This document shows positions 8,503 to 17,679 of a stretch of DNA of 64,000 nt, piece by piece (positions within the stretch are counted from its first letter, which is position 1; the number at the start of each line of letters is the position of its first letter). Both the position numbers and the translations under genes were made by a program. This DNA comes from Streptomyces sp. NBC_00557 (GTDB lineage Bacteria; Actinomycetota; Actinomycetes; Streptomycetales; Streptomycetaceae). The notes beneath the pieces were generated by a model. It saw only the letters and a list, made by a program, of their open reading frames with translations, was not told the origin of the DNA and ran no database searches. The stretch is taken from contig NZ_CP107796.1 of assembly GCF_036345995.1 (NCBI RefSeq), positions 7,068,001 through 7,132,000 of the forward strand, given 5' to 3'.

Positions 8503-9744
8503 TCAGGGTCTCAGGCCGTCGAAGACGATGTTCAGATGCCGGGGCCCGCGCAGCACCGCGTTCTGCCGGTACGGCGGCGGGTCCTCGGCCAGGCGGGGGT
8601 TCTCCAGCCTCCGGGCCAGTTCGGACAGCGCGATCTGCGTCTCGAGGCGGGCCAGCGGAGCGCCGAAGCAGCTGTGGATGCCGCTGCCGAAGCCGAGGTG
8701 CTGGAGGTCCTCGCGGTCCGGGTCGAAGCGCTGCGGGTCCTTGAAGCGCTCGGGGTCACGGTTGCCGGCCGCCAGGACCAGCCACACGCGCGCGCCCTTG
8801 GGGATGGTGACCCCGCGCACCTCGATGTCGGTGATGGTGGTGCGCTGCGGCACGATCTGCACCGGCGGTTCGTAGCGCAGCAGTTCCTCCACGACCCGCA
8901 CCGACAGGCCCGGGTCCTGCCGCAGGCGCTGCAGGACGTCCGGGTGGCGCAGCAGGGTCAGCATGCCGTTCGTGATCAGGTTGACCGTCGTCTCGTGGCC
9001 GGCGATCAGCAGCAGCACCGCGGTGCTGAGCACCTCCATCATCGTCATGGCGCCCTCCGGACCGCGGCTGTCGACCAGGTCGGACAGCAGGTCGTCCTGC
9101 GGCTCCTTGGTGCGCTGCTCCACCAGCCCGGCCAGGTACATCCCGAGCTGCATCCGCGCTTCCTGGGCCTGCTTCGCGAACTCCGGATCGGGGTTCTGGC
9201 GGGTCTCCGGGTCCAGCGTGGCGACCAGGGGATCGACCCAGCTGCGGAAGCGGGGCTCGTCCTCCCGCGGCACACCGAGCAGCCGGCAGATCACCGTCAC
9301 CGGGAACGGATACGCGAACTGGTCGACCAGGTCGATCTGGCGGGCCTGACCGAAACCGTCGATCAGCCCCTTGACCGTGGCCGCCATGTCGCCCCGCAGG
9401 TCGTCCACCCGGCGCGGCCGGTGCGGCGGCCCGAAGGCGCTGTTGGCGATCCGCCGCAGCCGGTCGTGCTCGGGCGGGTCGAGCCGCAGGAAGGACGGCG
9501 GCAGCCCGCCCGTCTCCTCTCCCTGGGCCAGCGGGTCCTCTCCGGCGGCGGCGAGGTTGGCCGAGTCGGAGCTGACCCGGGGATCGTGCAGCAGCGCCTC
9601 GATGTCGTAGTACGAGCTGAAGACGTACGGGCCGCCCTCCTCCTCGTGCAGCACCGGGGTCTTGCGGAGTTCCTCGTACAGCGGGTACGGGTCGGCGCGG
9701 TTGGCGAAGTCGGTGATCTGGCGGAACAGTGACGTGTGCGTCAT
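8503..9744 (-). CDS. Cytochrome P450 (class I)
   Basis: 413 residues from ATG 9744, chosen over an in-frame upstream start because AAGGA lies at the right distance. Key elements: I-helix oxygen-activation motif AGHETT (248-253), K-helix ExxR in EELLR (286-290), and heme loop FGSGIHSCFG with the ligand Cys at about 359. Length is normal for a soluble bacterial P450. The substrate cannot be read from sequence. It is the last gene of a three-gene operon with its own ferredoxin and ferredoxin reductase upstream, so it should receive electrons from NAD(P)H through these partners. Confidence 0.95.
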   Translation of the reverse strand: MTHTSLFRQITDFANRADPYPLYEELRKTPVLHEEEGGPYVFSSYYDIEALLHDPRVSSDSANLAAAGEDPLAQGEETGGLPPSFLRLDPPEHDRLRRIANSAFGPPHRPRRVDDLRGDMAATVKGLIDGFGQARQIDLVDQFAYPFPVTVICRLLGVPREDEPRFRSWVDPLVATLDPETRQNPDPEFAKQAQEARMQLGMYLAGLVEQRTKEPQDDLLSDLVDSRGPEGAMTMMEVLSTAVLLLIAGHETTVNLITNGMLTLLRHPDVLQRLRQDPGLSVRVVEELLRYEPPVQIVPQRTTITDIEVRGVTIPKGARVWLVLAAGNRDPERFKDPQRFDPDREDLQHLGFGSGIHSCFGAPLARLETQIALSELARRLENPRLAEDPPPYRQNAVLRGPRHLNIVFDGLRP

Positions 9745-9777
9745 GACGCGTCCTTGGGGCATCGGGCCGGGCGGCGG

Positions 9778-11169
9778 TCAGTGGCGGGCGGGGTGGAAGA
9801 CCAGCTGCTGGTCGGCCGGCGAGTAGCCGCTGAGGGTCACGGTGGGGCCGTGGGTCGGCAGCGACGGGTCGGGGAAGTCGGCCGCCACCGGCTGCCGGCC
9901 CTCGGGGCGCCGGTCCATCGTCGGGAACTCCACCGGGAACGGCGCGCCCCGCTCGATCTGCCGGGCGTAGAACTCCAGCCACCGCGTGTTGTCGAAGCTC
10001 ACGGCGGCGACGACCCGGCCCTGGTGGCCGTAGACGCCGACGAACCGGCGCTCGGCCAGGGAGCCTTGTGTGATCATGAGCTGCTCGCCCATGGGCGGCA
10101 CACCGACCGACTTGATGTTCACGCCGAACATCGACGACCAGAACGCCGGCATCCACAGGTGCGGGCGCCGCTCGGCGCCGCGGCAGATCATGTTGTGCGC
10201 GGCCGTCTCCGCCTGGGCGACGGCATTGCCCCAGTGCTCCAGCGACAGGAACTGGTAGCCGAACAGAGCGTGCGGGGAGCGTGCGACGTCACCGGCCACG
10301 AACACGTCGTCGGTGACGATGCCCCGGAAGTCGAAGGCGCGGCAGCCCGCGTCGCAGGCGACGCCGCGGGGCCCGGCGCCCAGCCCGGACCCGGCCAGCC
10401 AGTCGGTGTTGCGCTGCGAGCCCAGCGACACCACGACCACGTCCGCCTCGACGACGCTCTCGTCGGACAGGTGGACGGCCCGCACCCTGCCCACCGCGTC
10501 GCCCTCCAGCGCGGTCACCGTGACATGCGTGCGCAGGTCCACACCGTTCTCGGTCTGGAGATCGGCGGCGACCGCGCCGATCACCCCGCCGAGCGCACCC
10601 ACCAGCGGCGCCCCGGCGCGCTCGGCCACCGTGACGGCCAGGCCCATCTCCCGGCAGGCCGAGGCGATCTCCGAACCGGCGAAGCCGGCGCCGATGACGA
10701 ACACCCGGCGCGGCCCGGCCTTCAGCCGCCGGCACAGATCGGACGCGTCGTCCCGGGTCCGCAGCAGGCAGACCCCGTCCAGCCGGGCCTCGTCCTCCTT
10801 CGGCCAGGGCCGGGCGCGCACGCCGGTCGCGATGAGCAGCCGGTCGTACTCCACCTCGTCCCCGTCGGCCAGCCGGACCCGCTTGGCCGTCAGGTCGAGC
10901 CCGGTCGCCGCGACGCCGAGCCGCCACTTGGCGTCGGTCTCCCGCCGGTGCGGCAGCTCCGTGTGGCGCGGGGAGGCCTTGCCCAGCAGGACCGACTTGG
11001 ACAGCGGCGGCCGGTCGTACGGCTCGTACGGCTCGTCACCGATCAGGGTCAGCTCACCGGCGAAGCCCTCGGCGCGCAGCGTCTCGGCGGCGCGCAGGCC
11101 GGCGAGCGAGGCGCCGACGATCACGATCCGGCCCTCGCGCCGCAGCCACTCGACGTAGTCAGCGGACAT
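9778..11169 (-). CDS. FAD-dependent ferredoxin reductase
   Basis: 463 residues. Two dinucleotide folds: an N-terminal FAD site RIVIVGASLAGLRAAETLR (GxSxAG type) and an NAD(P) site RVFVIGAGFAGSEIASACREMG; the FAD-closing motif VFVAGDVARSP lies in the C-terminal half. A reductase-C type domain follows (MFGVNIKSVG onward). The family (as in the putidaredoxin-reductase type) transfers electrons from NAD(P)H to a ferredoxin serving a P450 or dioxygenase. The start overlaps the ferredoxin stop by 11 bases, and the P450 starts 33 bases after its stop. Residues 320-460 are longer than in the smallest homologs but ordinary for this type. Confidence 0.93.
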   Translation of the reverse strand: MSADYVEWLRREGRIVIVGASLAGLRAAETLRAEGFAGELTLIGDEPYEPYDRPPLSKSVLLGKASPRHTELPHRRETDAKWRLGVAATGLDLTAKRVRLADGDEVEYDRLLIATGVRARPWPKEDEARLDGVCLLRTRDDASDLCRRLKAGPRRVFVIGAGFAGSEIASACREMGLAVTVAERAGAPLVGALGGVIGAVAADLQTENGVDLRTHVTVTALEGDAVGRVRAVHLSDESVVEADVVVVSLGSQRNTDWLAGSGLGAGPRGVACDAGCRAFDFRGIVTDDVFVAGDVARSPHALFGYQFLSLEHWGNAVAQAETAAHNMICRGAERRPHLWMPAFWSSMFGVNIKSVGVPPMGEQLMITQGSLAERRFVGVYGHQGRVVAAVSFDNTRWLEFYARQIERGAPFPVEFPTMDRRPEGRQPVAADFPDPSLPTHGPTVTLSGYSPADQQLVFHPARH

Positions 11170-11404
11170 CGGACGCCTCCCGGGCGGCTTGCGTGTCCGT
11201 CTCGCCCATGCCGCCCAGCCCGTCCGCGGTGATCGCCTGCACCGGGCAGGCGGCGACGGCGCGGGCCAGCCGTTCCCGCTGCTCCTCGGGCGCGTGCGGG
11301 TTGTAGATCAGCGCCTCCTCGCCGTGCATGGCGAAGACGTCGGGCGCGAGGAACGCGCACTGGGCGTACCCCTGACACTTGTTGAGGTCGACGACGAGCC
11401 GCAT
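11159..11404 (-). CDS. Ferredoxin, 3Fe-4S type
   Basis: 81 residues from ATG 11404 (MRLVVDLNKCQGYAQC), with GGAAGGG/GGAG signals upstream. Cysteines at about residues 10 and 16 (Cx5C) and the later Cys-Pro (AACPVQAI) give three ligands, the pattern of single-cluster [3Fe-4S] ferredoxins that serve Streptomyces P450s. First gene of the operon ferredoxin, reductase, P450. A longer in-frame extension to 11542 lacks a start signal and family similarity. Confidence 0.93.
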   Translation of the reverse strand: MRLVVDLNKCQGYAQCAFLAPDVFAMHGEEALIYNPHAPEEQRERLARAVAACPVQAITADGLGGMGETDTQAAREASDVR

Positions 11405-11581
11405 CGATGCTCCGCCCTTCCGAGCCAGGTCCGGTGTGCGCCGGCCGGGTCGCGCGGCAGCCCGGACGGCGGTCATGTCCCGAGTGCCAGCATGAGCGCG
11501 GTCGGCTCGTCCCGCCCGTCGGGAGACCTGTTCGGGCCTCACCGGACCCCTGCCCCGGGGCCGACGGGCCTGACCCGTCCG

Positions 11582-12247
11582 TCAGACATCGGCGGCGGCG
11601 CGGGGACGGATGTTCACCACGAGGATGTACAGGCTGAGCACCAGCGACCAGGCAGGGAAGACCAGTTCCGCCCAGGGCACCTCGGACGCGACGAACAGCA
11701 GCGTCAGGGCGGTGAGGAAACCAAGGATCGTCAGCGGGCGCGGCAGGATGCGCAGGCGGTGGCCGATCACCGACAGGGAGGAGACGAAGACGGCGGCCAT
11801 CCGCGTGGCGTACTCCGTCATCAGCGCGTACGCCAGATGACGGCCGAAGTCCCACGAGGACGGCCACGGCACCGTGCCCGTGGGATGCGCGACGGAGAGG
11901 ACGGCCCCCGCGGCGGCGGCCGCGCCGAACATCATGGCCGTGAAGACCAGCCCGCTGCCGAGGAAGACGGTGGCGAGGAACTGGTCCTCGCCGGCGCCGA
12001 CGTGCGCCCGTACGGCGCCGATGAACCACAGGAAGACGATGCCGGCGAACGGGACGAGCGCGAGTGCCGTCCGCACCGCCTGCCGGCGCGTGGGGTCCGT
12101 GAACCCTCGCGGGACGACCGCACCAGCCCCTTCGGGGATGCCCAGCCGCATCAGGACGATCGCCGCCGCGAGCAGCAGCGCGAACACCACTCCCGCCAGC
12201 CCGGCCGCCCGGGGCGTCGCCAGCACCGGCTGCCCTTCCTGCCGCAT
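11582..12247 (-). CDS. Integral membrane protein, unknown function
   Basis: 221 residues from ATG 12247 (MRQEGQPVL), preceded by GGAAAGGTGG. About six hydrophobic helices are visible: near residues 14-34, 55-75, 84-115, 130-155, 165-185 and 192-212. A short Arg-rich tail follows. No catalytic motif or transporter signature was recognised. It lies upstream of, and in the same direction as, the ferredoxin operon, but with a 177-base gap, so it is probably a separate transcription unit. Confidence 0.75.
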   Translation of the reverse strand: MRQEGQPVLATPRAAGLAGVVFALLLAAAIVLMRLGIPEGAGAVVPRGFTDPTRRQAVRTALALVPFAGIVFLWFIGAVRAHVGAGEDQFLATVFLGSGLVFTAMMFGAAAAAGAVLSVAHPTGTVPWPSSWDFGRHLAYALMTEYATRMAAVFVSSLSVIGHRLRILPRPLTILGFLTALTLLFVASEVPWAELVFPAWSLVLSLYILVVNIRPRAAADV

Positions 12248-12433
12248 CCCGCACCACCTTTCCGCACAGCCCCCGCCACCAGCCAGCCGCCCCCGGCCGC
12301 TTCCTGCCACCGGAGGCGGCCGGACGGACCAGCGAGGCGGAGGGAGCGGCGTGAGCCGGGGGGGCAGCGGGTCGGGGGTGCGTGCCCGCGGATCGGGGTG
12401 CGTGCCCGCAGGGCGGGGACGCGTGCCCGGGTT

Positions 12434-12494
12434 GCGCGGGCCGGTGGTGGCGGGGAGGTGCGTGCCGGGGTGGCGCGGGCCGGTGGTGGCGGGG
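12434..12494. repeat. 22-bp direct repeat in a G-rich intergenic stretch
   Basis: Two identical 22-bp copies (12434-12455 and 12473-12494) beginning GCGCGGGCCGGTGG, with starts 39 bases apart. Just before them the motif GGTGCGTGCCCGC also recurs (about 12375-12415). The stretch 12311-12520 otherwise holds no gene and is strongly G-rich on the plus strand. Confidence 0.7.
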
Positions 12495-12520
12495 GAGCCG
12501 GGCCGGGCCGCGCCGGGGCG

Positions 12521-14212
12521 TCAGAGCCGGGAGAGTTCGTCCACCAGGTCGTCCAGGCCCAGCGAGCCCTGCGACAGGGCCGCCATGTGCCAGGCCTTCA
12601 GGTCGAACGCGTCGCCGTGCCGCCGGCGTGCGTTCTCGCGGCCCAGCAGCCACGCGCGCTCACCGAGCTTGTAGCCGATCGCCTGGCCCGGAATCGTCAG
12701 GTACCGGGTCAGCTCGCTCTCCACGAAGTCCGCCGGCCGGCTGCTGTGCGCGCCGAAGAACTCCTGCGCCAGCTCCGGCGTCCACCGCTCACCGGGGTGG
12801 AACGGGGAGTCGGCGGGGATCTCCAGCTCCAGGTGCATGCCGATGTCCACGATCACCCGGGCCGCCCGCATCATCTGCGCGTCCAGGTAGCCGAGCCGCT
12901 CCTCGGGGTTCGTGAGGTAGCCCAGCTCGTCCATCAGCCGCTCCGCGTACAGCGCCCAGCCCTCGGCGTTGGCGCTCACCCCGCCGATCGTCGCCTGGTA
13001 GCGTGAGAGGTTCTCGGCCACGTGCACCCACTGCGCGAGCTGCAGGTGATGCCCCGGCACACCCTCGTGGTACCAGGTCGAGACCAGGTCGTAGACCGGG
13101 AAGCGGGTCTGCCCCATGGTCGGCAGCCAGGTGCGGCCGGGACGGGAGAAGTCCTCCGACGGCGGCGTGTAGTAGGGGGCCGCGGCGCCGCCGGGCGGGG
13201 CGATGCACGACTCCACCCTCCGCACCCGCTCGGCGAGTTCGAAGTGCGTGCCGTCCAGGTCCTCGATGGCCTTGTCCATCAGGCCCTGCAGCCACTCCCG
13301 CACCTCCTCCACGCCCTCGATGTGCCGGCCGTGCTCGTCGAGGTGCGCGAGCGCCACCCACGGGGTCTCGGCGCCGGGCAGGATCTTCTCCGCCTCCTGC
13401 TTCATCTCGCCGAGGATCCGGTGGAACTCCGACCAGCCGTACGCGTACGCCTCGTCCAGGTCCAGGTCGGTGCCGTTGAAGTAGCGCGCCCAGCGCGCGT
13501 ACCGCTCCCGGCCCACCGTGTTCGGGGCGCCCTCGATCGCCGGCGCGTACACGTCGCGCAGCCAGTCCCGCAGCTCCACCAGGGCGCCGGTCGCCGCGCG
13601 GGCCGCCTCGTCCAGCTCCGCGCGCAGCGCCTGAGGGCCGGCGGCGGCGAAGTCCTCGTACCAGCCGCGGCCCTTGCCGTCCGTGTCGGTCCACTCCGTG
13701 AGCTGCCCTATGTACGTCGCGGTCGGCCGCGGCGCCGCGAACAGCTTGCGGTCCAGGCCGAGTTGCAGCGACTCGCGGTAGCCCGCGAGCGCGCCCGGCA
13801 CCGCGCGCAGCCGCTCGGCGATCGCCGCCCAGTCCTCCTCCGTCTGCATCGGCGTCACCGTGAAGATGTCCCGCACCGAGTGGCCCGGCGTGGCCATGTT
13901 GCCGACCGCGCGCAGGTGTTCGTCCGCCTCGTGCACGGCGAGCTCGGCGGTCAGCCGCTCCCGCAGCAGCCGCCCGCAGCGGCGCTCCGCGTCACTGTCC
14001 GCCCCCGGCTGCCGCTCCGCCTCGTCCAGCTTCGCGAGCGTGGCCCGCGCCAGCTCCGCGAGGGCCGCCCGGCCCGCGGGCGAGTAGTCGGGCAGGCGGC
14101 TCGAACTCTCCTTCACACCGAGATAGGTACCGGTGACCGGGTCGAGGGCGATGAAGTCGTCCACGTACGCGTCTGCCACCTGGCGGGGCAGCGGGCTCTT
14201 GGTCTCAGACAT
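12521..14212 (-). CDS. DUF885 family metallopeptidase
   Basis: 563 residues. The family signature HEGVPGHH lies at about residues 381-388 (in STWYHEGVPGHHLQLAQW), with a later EGWALYAERLMDELG segment that supplies the third metal ligand in related gluzincin-like folds. No signal peptide is seen, so it is probably cytoplasmic. DUF885 proteins are predicted zinc carboxypeptidases or oligopeptidases of unknown substrate. Full length for the family. Downstream of the Lrp gene at 14265 on the same strand, 52 bases away. Confidence 0.9.
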   Translation of the reverse strand: MSETKSPLPRQVADAYVDDFIALDPVTGTYLGVKESSSRLPDYSPAGRAALAELARATLAKLDEAERQPGADSDAERRCGRLLRERLTAELAVHEADEHLRAVGNMATPGHSVRDIFTVTPMQTEEDWAAIAERLRAVPGALAGYRESLQLGLDRKLFAAPRPTATYIGQLTEWTDTDGKGRGWYEDFAAAGPQALRAELDEAARAATGALVELRDWLRDVYAPAIEGAPNTVGRERYARWARYFNGTDLDLDEAYAYGWSEFHRILGEMKQEAEKILPGAETPWVALAHLDEHGRHIEGVEEVREWLQGLMDKAIEDLDGTHFELAERVRRVESCIAPPGGAAAPYYTPPSEDFSRPGRTWLPTMGQTRFPVYDLVSTWYHEGVPGHHLQLAQWVHVAENLSRYQATIGGVSANAEGWALYAERLMDELGYLTNPEERLGYLDAQMMRAARVIVDIGMHLELEIPADSPFHPGERWTPELAQEFFGAHSSRPADFVESELTRYLTIPGQAIGYKLGERAWLLGRENARRRHGDAFDLKAWHMAALSQGSLGLDDLVDELSRL

Positions 14213-14264
14213 GCGTCCATCCTCGTACGGGACGGATCACCGCGTCACCCACGTACGGGGGGAT

Positions 14265-14750
14265 TCAGCTGTGGGCGTGGCCGGGCGGCAGCAGCGGCCC
14301 GCAGTCCCACTGCTGGAAGATCAACCGGGTCTCGACCCGGGCCACCTCGCGCCGCGCGGTGAACTCGTCGAGCACCAGTCGCTGCAGATCGGCCATGTCG
14401 GCCACGGCCACATGCACCAGATAGTCGTCCGGGCCGGTCAGATGGAACACCGTCCGCGCCTCCGGCAGCGCCCGGATGCGTTCCACGAACGGCCCCACCA
14501 GCTCCCGCCGGTGCGGCCGTACCTGCACCGACAGCAGCGCCTGCAGCCCGCGCCCCAGCTTGGCCGGATCCAGCCGCAGCTGGTGACCGAGGATCACGCC
14601 GCAGCGGCGCAGCCGGGTCACCCGGTCCAGACAGGTCGACGGCGCCACCCCCACCTGCGCGGCCAGATCCCGGTAGGTCATCCGGGCGTCGTTCTGCAGC
14701 AGCCGCAGCAGATGGAGATCCACCGGATCCAGTACGACAGATTCGGCCAT
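14265..14750 (-). CDS. Lrp/AsnC family regulator, divergent from methionine gamma-lyase
   Basis: 161 residues from ATG 14750 (MAESVVLDPVDLHLLRLLQ). Winged HTH at residues 9-50 (MTYRDLAAQVGVAPSTCLDRVTRLRRCGVI) and a RAM domain (FHLTGPDDYLVHVAVADMADLQRLV). It faces the PLP lyase gene at 14810 across 59 bases. In Pseudomonas putida the Lrp-type MdeR is divergent from and activates the methionine gamma-lyase gene mdeA; the same layout suggests the same logic here (inference). Confidence 0.92.
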   Translation of the reverse strand: MAESVVLDPVDLHLLRLLQNDARMTYRDLAAQVGVAPSTCLDRVTRLRRCGVILGHQLRLDPAKLGRGLQALLSVQVRPHRRELVGPFVERIRALPEARTVFHLTGPDDYLVHVAVADMADLQRLVLDEFTARREVARVETRLIFQQWDCGPLLPPGHAHS

Positions 14751-14809
14751 GGGCCGAACGTAGCACGGTGTACCGCATCGATGAACCGGCCGATGTTCAC
14801 CCTTCCGCC

Positions 14810-16009
14810 ATGGACACAGCGAGCACCGGTGCCTACGACGAGGTACGCACCGCATCGAGAGCCCTGACCACGGAAGCCGTGCACGCCGGCCGCGACGATC
14901 TCGCCCGCCAGGGCCTGCACGCCCCGCCGATCGACCTGTCCACCACCTATCCCTCCTACGACAGCCGCGCCGAGGCCGCCCGGATCGACGCCTTCGCCGC
15001 CGACGGCGCCGACCCGGTCGGACCGCCCGTCTACGGCCGCCTCGGCAACCCGACCGTCGCCCGCTTCGAGACCGCCCTGGCCCGCCTGGAGGGCGCCGAG
15101 TCCGCGGTCGCCTTCGCCAGCGGGATGGCGGCGCTCAGCGCGGTCCTGCTCGCACGCTCCGCCATGGGACTCCGGCACGTGGTCGCCGTACGGCCCCTGT
15201 ACGGCTGCAGCGACCATCTGCTCACCGCCGGGCTGCTCGGCACCGAGGTCACCTGGACCGACCCGGCCGGCATCGCCGACGCGCTGCGCCCGGACACCGG
15301 GCTGGTGATGGTGGAGTCCCCGGCCAACCCGACCCTCGCCGAGATCGACCTGCGGGCCGTCGCGCACGCCTGCGGCTCGGTCCCGCTGCTGGCGGACAAC
15401 ACCTTCGCCACGCCCGTGCTGCAGCGCCCGCTGGAGCAGGGCGCCCGCGTGGTGCTGCACAGCGCCACCAAGTACCTCGGCGGCCACGGCGACGTGCTGG
15501 CCGGAGTGGTCGCCTGCGACGAGGAGTTCGCGGGACGGCTCAGGCAGATCCGGTTCGCCACCGGGGGCGTCCTGCATCCGCTCGCCGGCTATCTGCTGCT
15601 GCGGGGCCTGTCCACGCTCCCCGTGCGGGTGCGGGCGGCCTCCGCGAACGCCGCCGAACTGGCCCGCCGGCTCGCCGCCGACCCGCGCGTGGCCCGCGTC
15701 CACTACCCCCGCATCGGCGGCGCCATGATCGCCTTCGAGGTGCACGGCGATCCGCACCAGGTCATCTCCCGGGTCCGGCTCGTGACCCCGGCGGTGAGCC
15801 TCGGCAGCGTGGACACGCTCATCCAGCACCCCGCGTCCATCAGCCACCGCATCGTCGACGCCGACGACCGGCGAGGAGCGGGCGTGAGCGACCGGCTGCT
15901 GCGGCTGTCGGTGGGACTGGAGGACGTGGACGACCTGTGGGCCGACCTGGACCAGGCCCTGGGCGAGCCGGCCCGCATCCCGATGCCGCTGCGGGAGGCG
16001 GTGCGCTGA
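14810..16009 (+). CDS. Cys/Met-metabolism PLP enzyme, probable methionine gamma-lyase
   Basis: 399 residues from ATG 14810. The PLP lysine lies in [15 protein letters not shown], and YGRLGNPTV and [10 protein letters not shown] are also conserved. The active-site loop reads LYGCSDHL: a Cys at the position where methionine gamma-lyases carry their diagnostic Cys and cystathionine gamma-synthases usually carry Gly, which favours methionine breakdown to methanethiol, ammonia and 2-oxobutyrate. The Lrp neighbour supports this. The last codons and stop lie in the first unit of a 32-bp tandem duplication. A cystathionine gamma-lyase role is the main alternative. Confidence 0.85.
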   Translation: MDTASTGAYDEVRTASRALTTEAVHAGRDDLARQGLHAPPIDLSTTYPSYDSRAEAARIDAFAADGADPVGPPVYGRLGNPTVARFETALARLEGAESAVAFASGMAALSAVLLARSAMGLRHVVAVRPLYGCSDHLLTAGLLGTEVTWTDPAGIADALRPDTGLVMVESPANPTLAEIDLRAVAHACGSVPLLADNTFATPVLQRPLEQGARVVLHSATKYLGGHGDVLAGVVACDEEFAGRLRQIRFATGGVLHPLAGYLLLRGLSTLPVRVRAASANAAELARRLAADPRVARVHYPRIGGAMIAFEVHGDPHQVISRVRLVTPAVSLGSVDTLIQHPASISHRIVDADDRRGAGVSDRLLRLSVGLEDVDDLWADLDQALGEPARIPMPLREAVR

Positions 16010-16056
16010 GGACCGGCGGCCGGTGGGAGGCGGTGCGCCGAGGACCGGCGGCCGGT
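15993..16056. repeat. 32-bp tandem duplication over the lyase stop codon
   Basis: Unit 1 is 15993-16024 and contains the TGA stop; unit 2 is 16025-16056 and differs by one base (CTGAGG versus CCGAGG). The units begin GGGAGGCGGTGCGC. A partial third copy (GGTGGTGGGTGCCGG) follows. The rest of the gap to 16230 holds no gene. Confidence 0.85.
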
Positions 16057-16230
16057 GGTGGGTGCCGGTGGTGGGGGCGCCTGTGGCGAGGACGGCGAGT
16101 TGGGCACCGCCGGACTCCGCCGTCGTGGCTGAGCGCCGTCGCGGCGGAGTCCTGGTGCGGGCGTCTGAAAGAGCGCGAGGCTCGGCCCCCGCCGGGCGCG
16201 GGGGCCGATCGCCCTGCGCCCGGCCGTCGG

Positions 16231-17667
16231 TCAGTCGCGGTGCGCGGGGTTGCCGACGTGGCGCAGGGCGGGGGTGTACGCGGCGCCGACGGGGGTCTGC
16301 GCCGGGTCCAGACGGGCGGTGATGACCAGGGTGCCCTCCTCTATCTGGTAGTCGAGGGGCAGCCCGAGGCCGCGCATCGCGGCGACCATGCCGGTGTTGG
16401 ACGCCTGGGTCACGGCGTACACGCTCTCGCAGCCGGCCTCCACGGCCATCGCCACCAGCCGGCCGAGCAGTTCGCCGCCGATGCCGCGCTGCTGCCACTC
16501 GTCCTCGATCAGCAGCGCCACCTCGGTCTCGTCGCCGTCCCACAGCAGATGCCCGAGTCCGACGATGCGGCCGGACCGGGTCTGCACGGCCAGCGTCCGG
16601 CCGAAGCGCGGGCTGAGCAGATGGTTCAGATAGCGGTCCGCGTCGCCCACCGGGCCGTGGTACCGCAGGCTGAGGGTGCGCGGTGAGCAGCGCTCGTGCA
16701 TCGCCCTGGCGGCGGCCAGGTCCGCGGTGTCGGCCCGGCGGACGGTGATGTCGTTGCCCTCCGGCAGCGTGAGCACGTCCTTGCCGCGCGGGATCCTCGG
16801 GCCGAGCCGGTCGTCCAGCTCGACCAGCGCCCGGGCCCGCGCGAACTCGGTCGGCGTGAACGGCAGGTACGGCCGCTCGACGGTGATCACTCCGCCCTCC
16901 GGCGCCCGCAGCCGCATCACGGTGTCCTCCAGCACGCCCTCGGCCGGCACCGGCTCGGGTCCGAGGCCTCCGCCGGCCGGCCTGCCGGGCAGCGAGCGGA
17001 TGGTGCACCGGCCGAGCAACTGGCGCAGTGCCAGGGGCAGTTCTGCGGCGTCCAGCGCGGTGCGGGCGGCCAGCCCGAGGATCCGGGTGGGGGCGTCGAC
17101 CAGGTCGTGGGCGTCGGCCCGCTCGATCCAGGTGGACGCGCCGCCGGCCTGCGCGACCGCACGGGTGATCTCCGCCGCCGGCAGCGCCCCCGGCGCCCGC
17201 AGCAGGAACTCGTCCACGGCGCCCTCGGCGAGCGGGTGCGTCTGCAGGCTCAGGATGTCCACGCGCCGCTCGGCCAGCGCCGTGCACAGCGCCGCCAGCG
17301 AGCCCGGCTCGTCCTTCACCGTCGTCCGCATCCGCCACAGCGCACCGGTCCCGGGCACCTCGTCCGAGCCGTCGCCCGGCTGCCCGGCGGTCCCGGCCGG
17401 CCGCGTCTCGGCGGCAGGCCGGGCGCCGGTATCACCGGCTGGCGGTGCGTGGCCGTGGCGCCGTGCCCACCACAGGTGGAAGCCGGCCGTCGCGACCAGC
17501 GCCAGCGCCGAGATCACCAGCAGGGCGGGACCGTCGGGGCCGTGCCCGATCAGGTTCGCCACCGCGTCGGCGACCGCGACCGCCGTGAAGAGTGCGGCGA
17601 GCTCCACGAGGTCGCGCCGCCAGTGGTGTACGGGGCGTCCGTGCTTCGCCCGGGTCACATCAGACAT
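16231..17667 (-). CDS. ACT domain and GNAT acetyltransferase fusion with membrane anchor
   Basis: About 478 residues from ATG 17667; an ATG at 17679 would add four residues and cannot be excluded because neither has a clear ribosome site. Order of parts: a cytosolic N-tail, two hydrophobic helices (near residues 25-40 and 48-68), a Pro/Gly linker, an ACT domain (MRTTVKDEPGSLAALCTALAERRVDILSLQTH), a middle region, and a C-terminal GNAT domain with the acetyl-CoA motif EDEWQQRGIGGELLGRLVAMA. This architecture suggests an amino-acid-sensing acetyltransferase at the membrane; substrate unknown. Such ACT-GNAT proteins recur in streptomycetes. Confidence 0.85.
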   Translation of the reverse strand: MSDVTRAKHGRPVHHWRRDLVELAALFTAVAVADAVANLIGHGPDGPALLVISALALVATAGFHLWWARRHGHAPPAGDTGARPAAETRPAGTAGQPGDGSDEVPGTGALWRMRTTVKDEPGSLAALCTALAERRVDILSLQTHPLAEGAVDEFLLRAPGALPAAEITRAVAQAGGASTWIERADAHDLVDAPTRILGLAARTALDAAELPLALRQLLGRCTIRSLPGRPAGGGLGPEPVPAEGVLEDTVMRLRAPEGGVITVERPYLPFTPTEFARARALVELDDRLGPRIPRGKDVLTLPEGNDITVRRADTADLAAARAMHERCSPRTLSLRYHGPVGDADRYLNHLLSPRFGRTLAVQTRSGRIVGLGHLLWDGDETEVALLIEDEWQQRGIGGELLGRLVAMAVEAGCESVYAVTQASNTGMVAAMRGLGLPLDYQIEEGTLVITARLDPAQTPVGAAYTPALRHVGNPAHRD

Positions 17668-17679
17668 CTCTGCAGTCAT

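Noticed and set aside
14678..17338. 886-residue minus-strand ORF across the lyase gene
   Set aside because: Overlaps three supported genes on both strands and shows no domain; GC-driven open frame.
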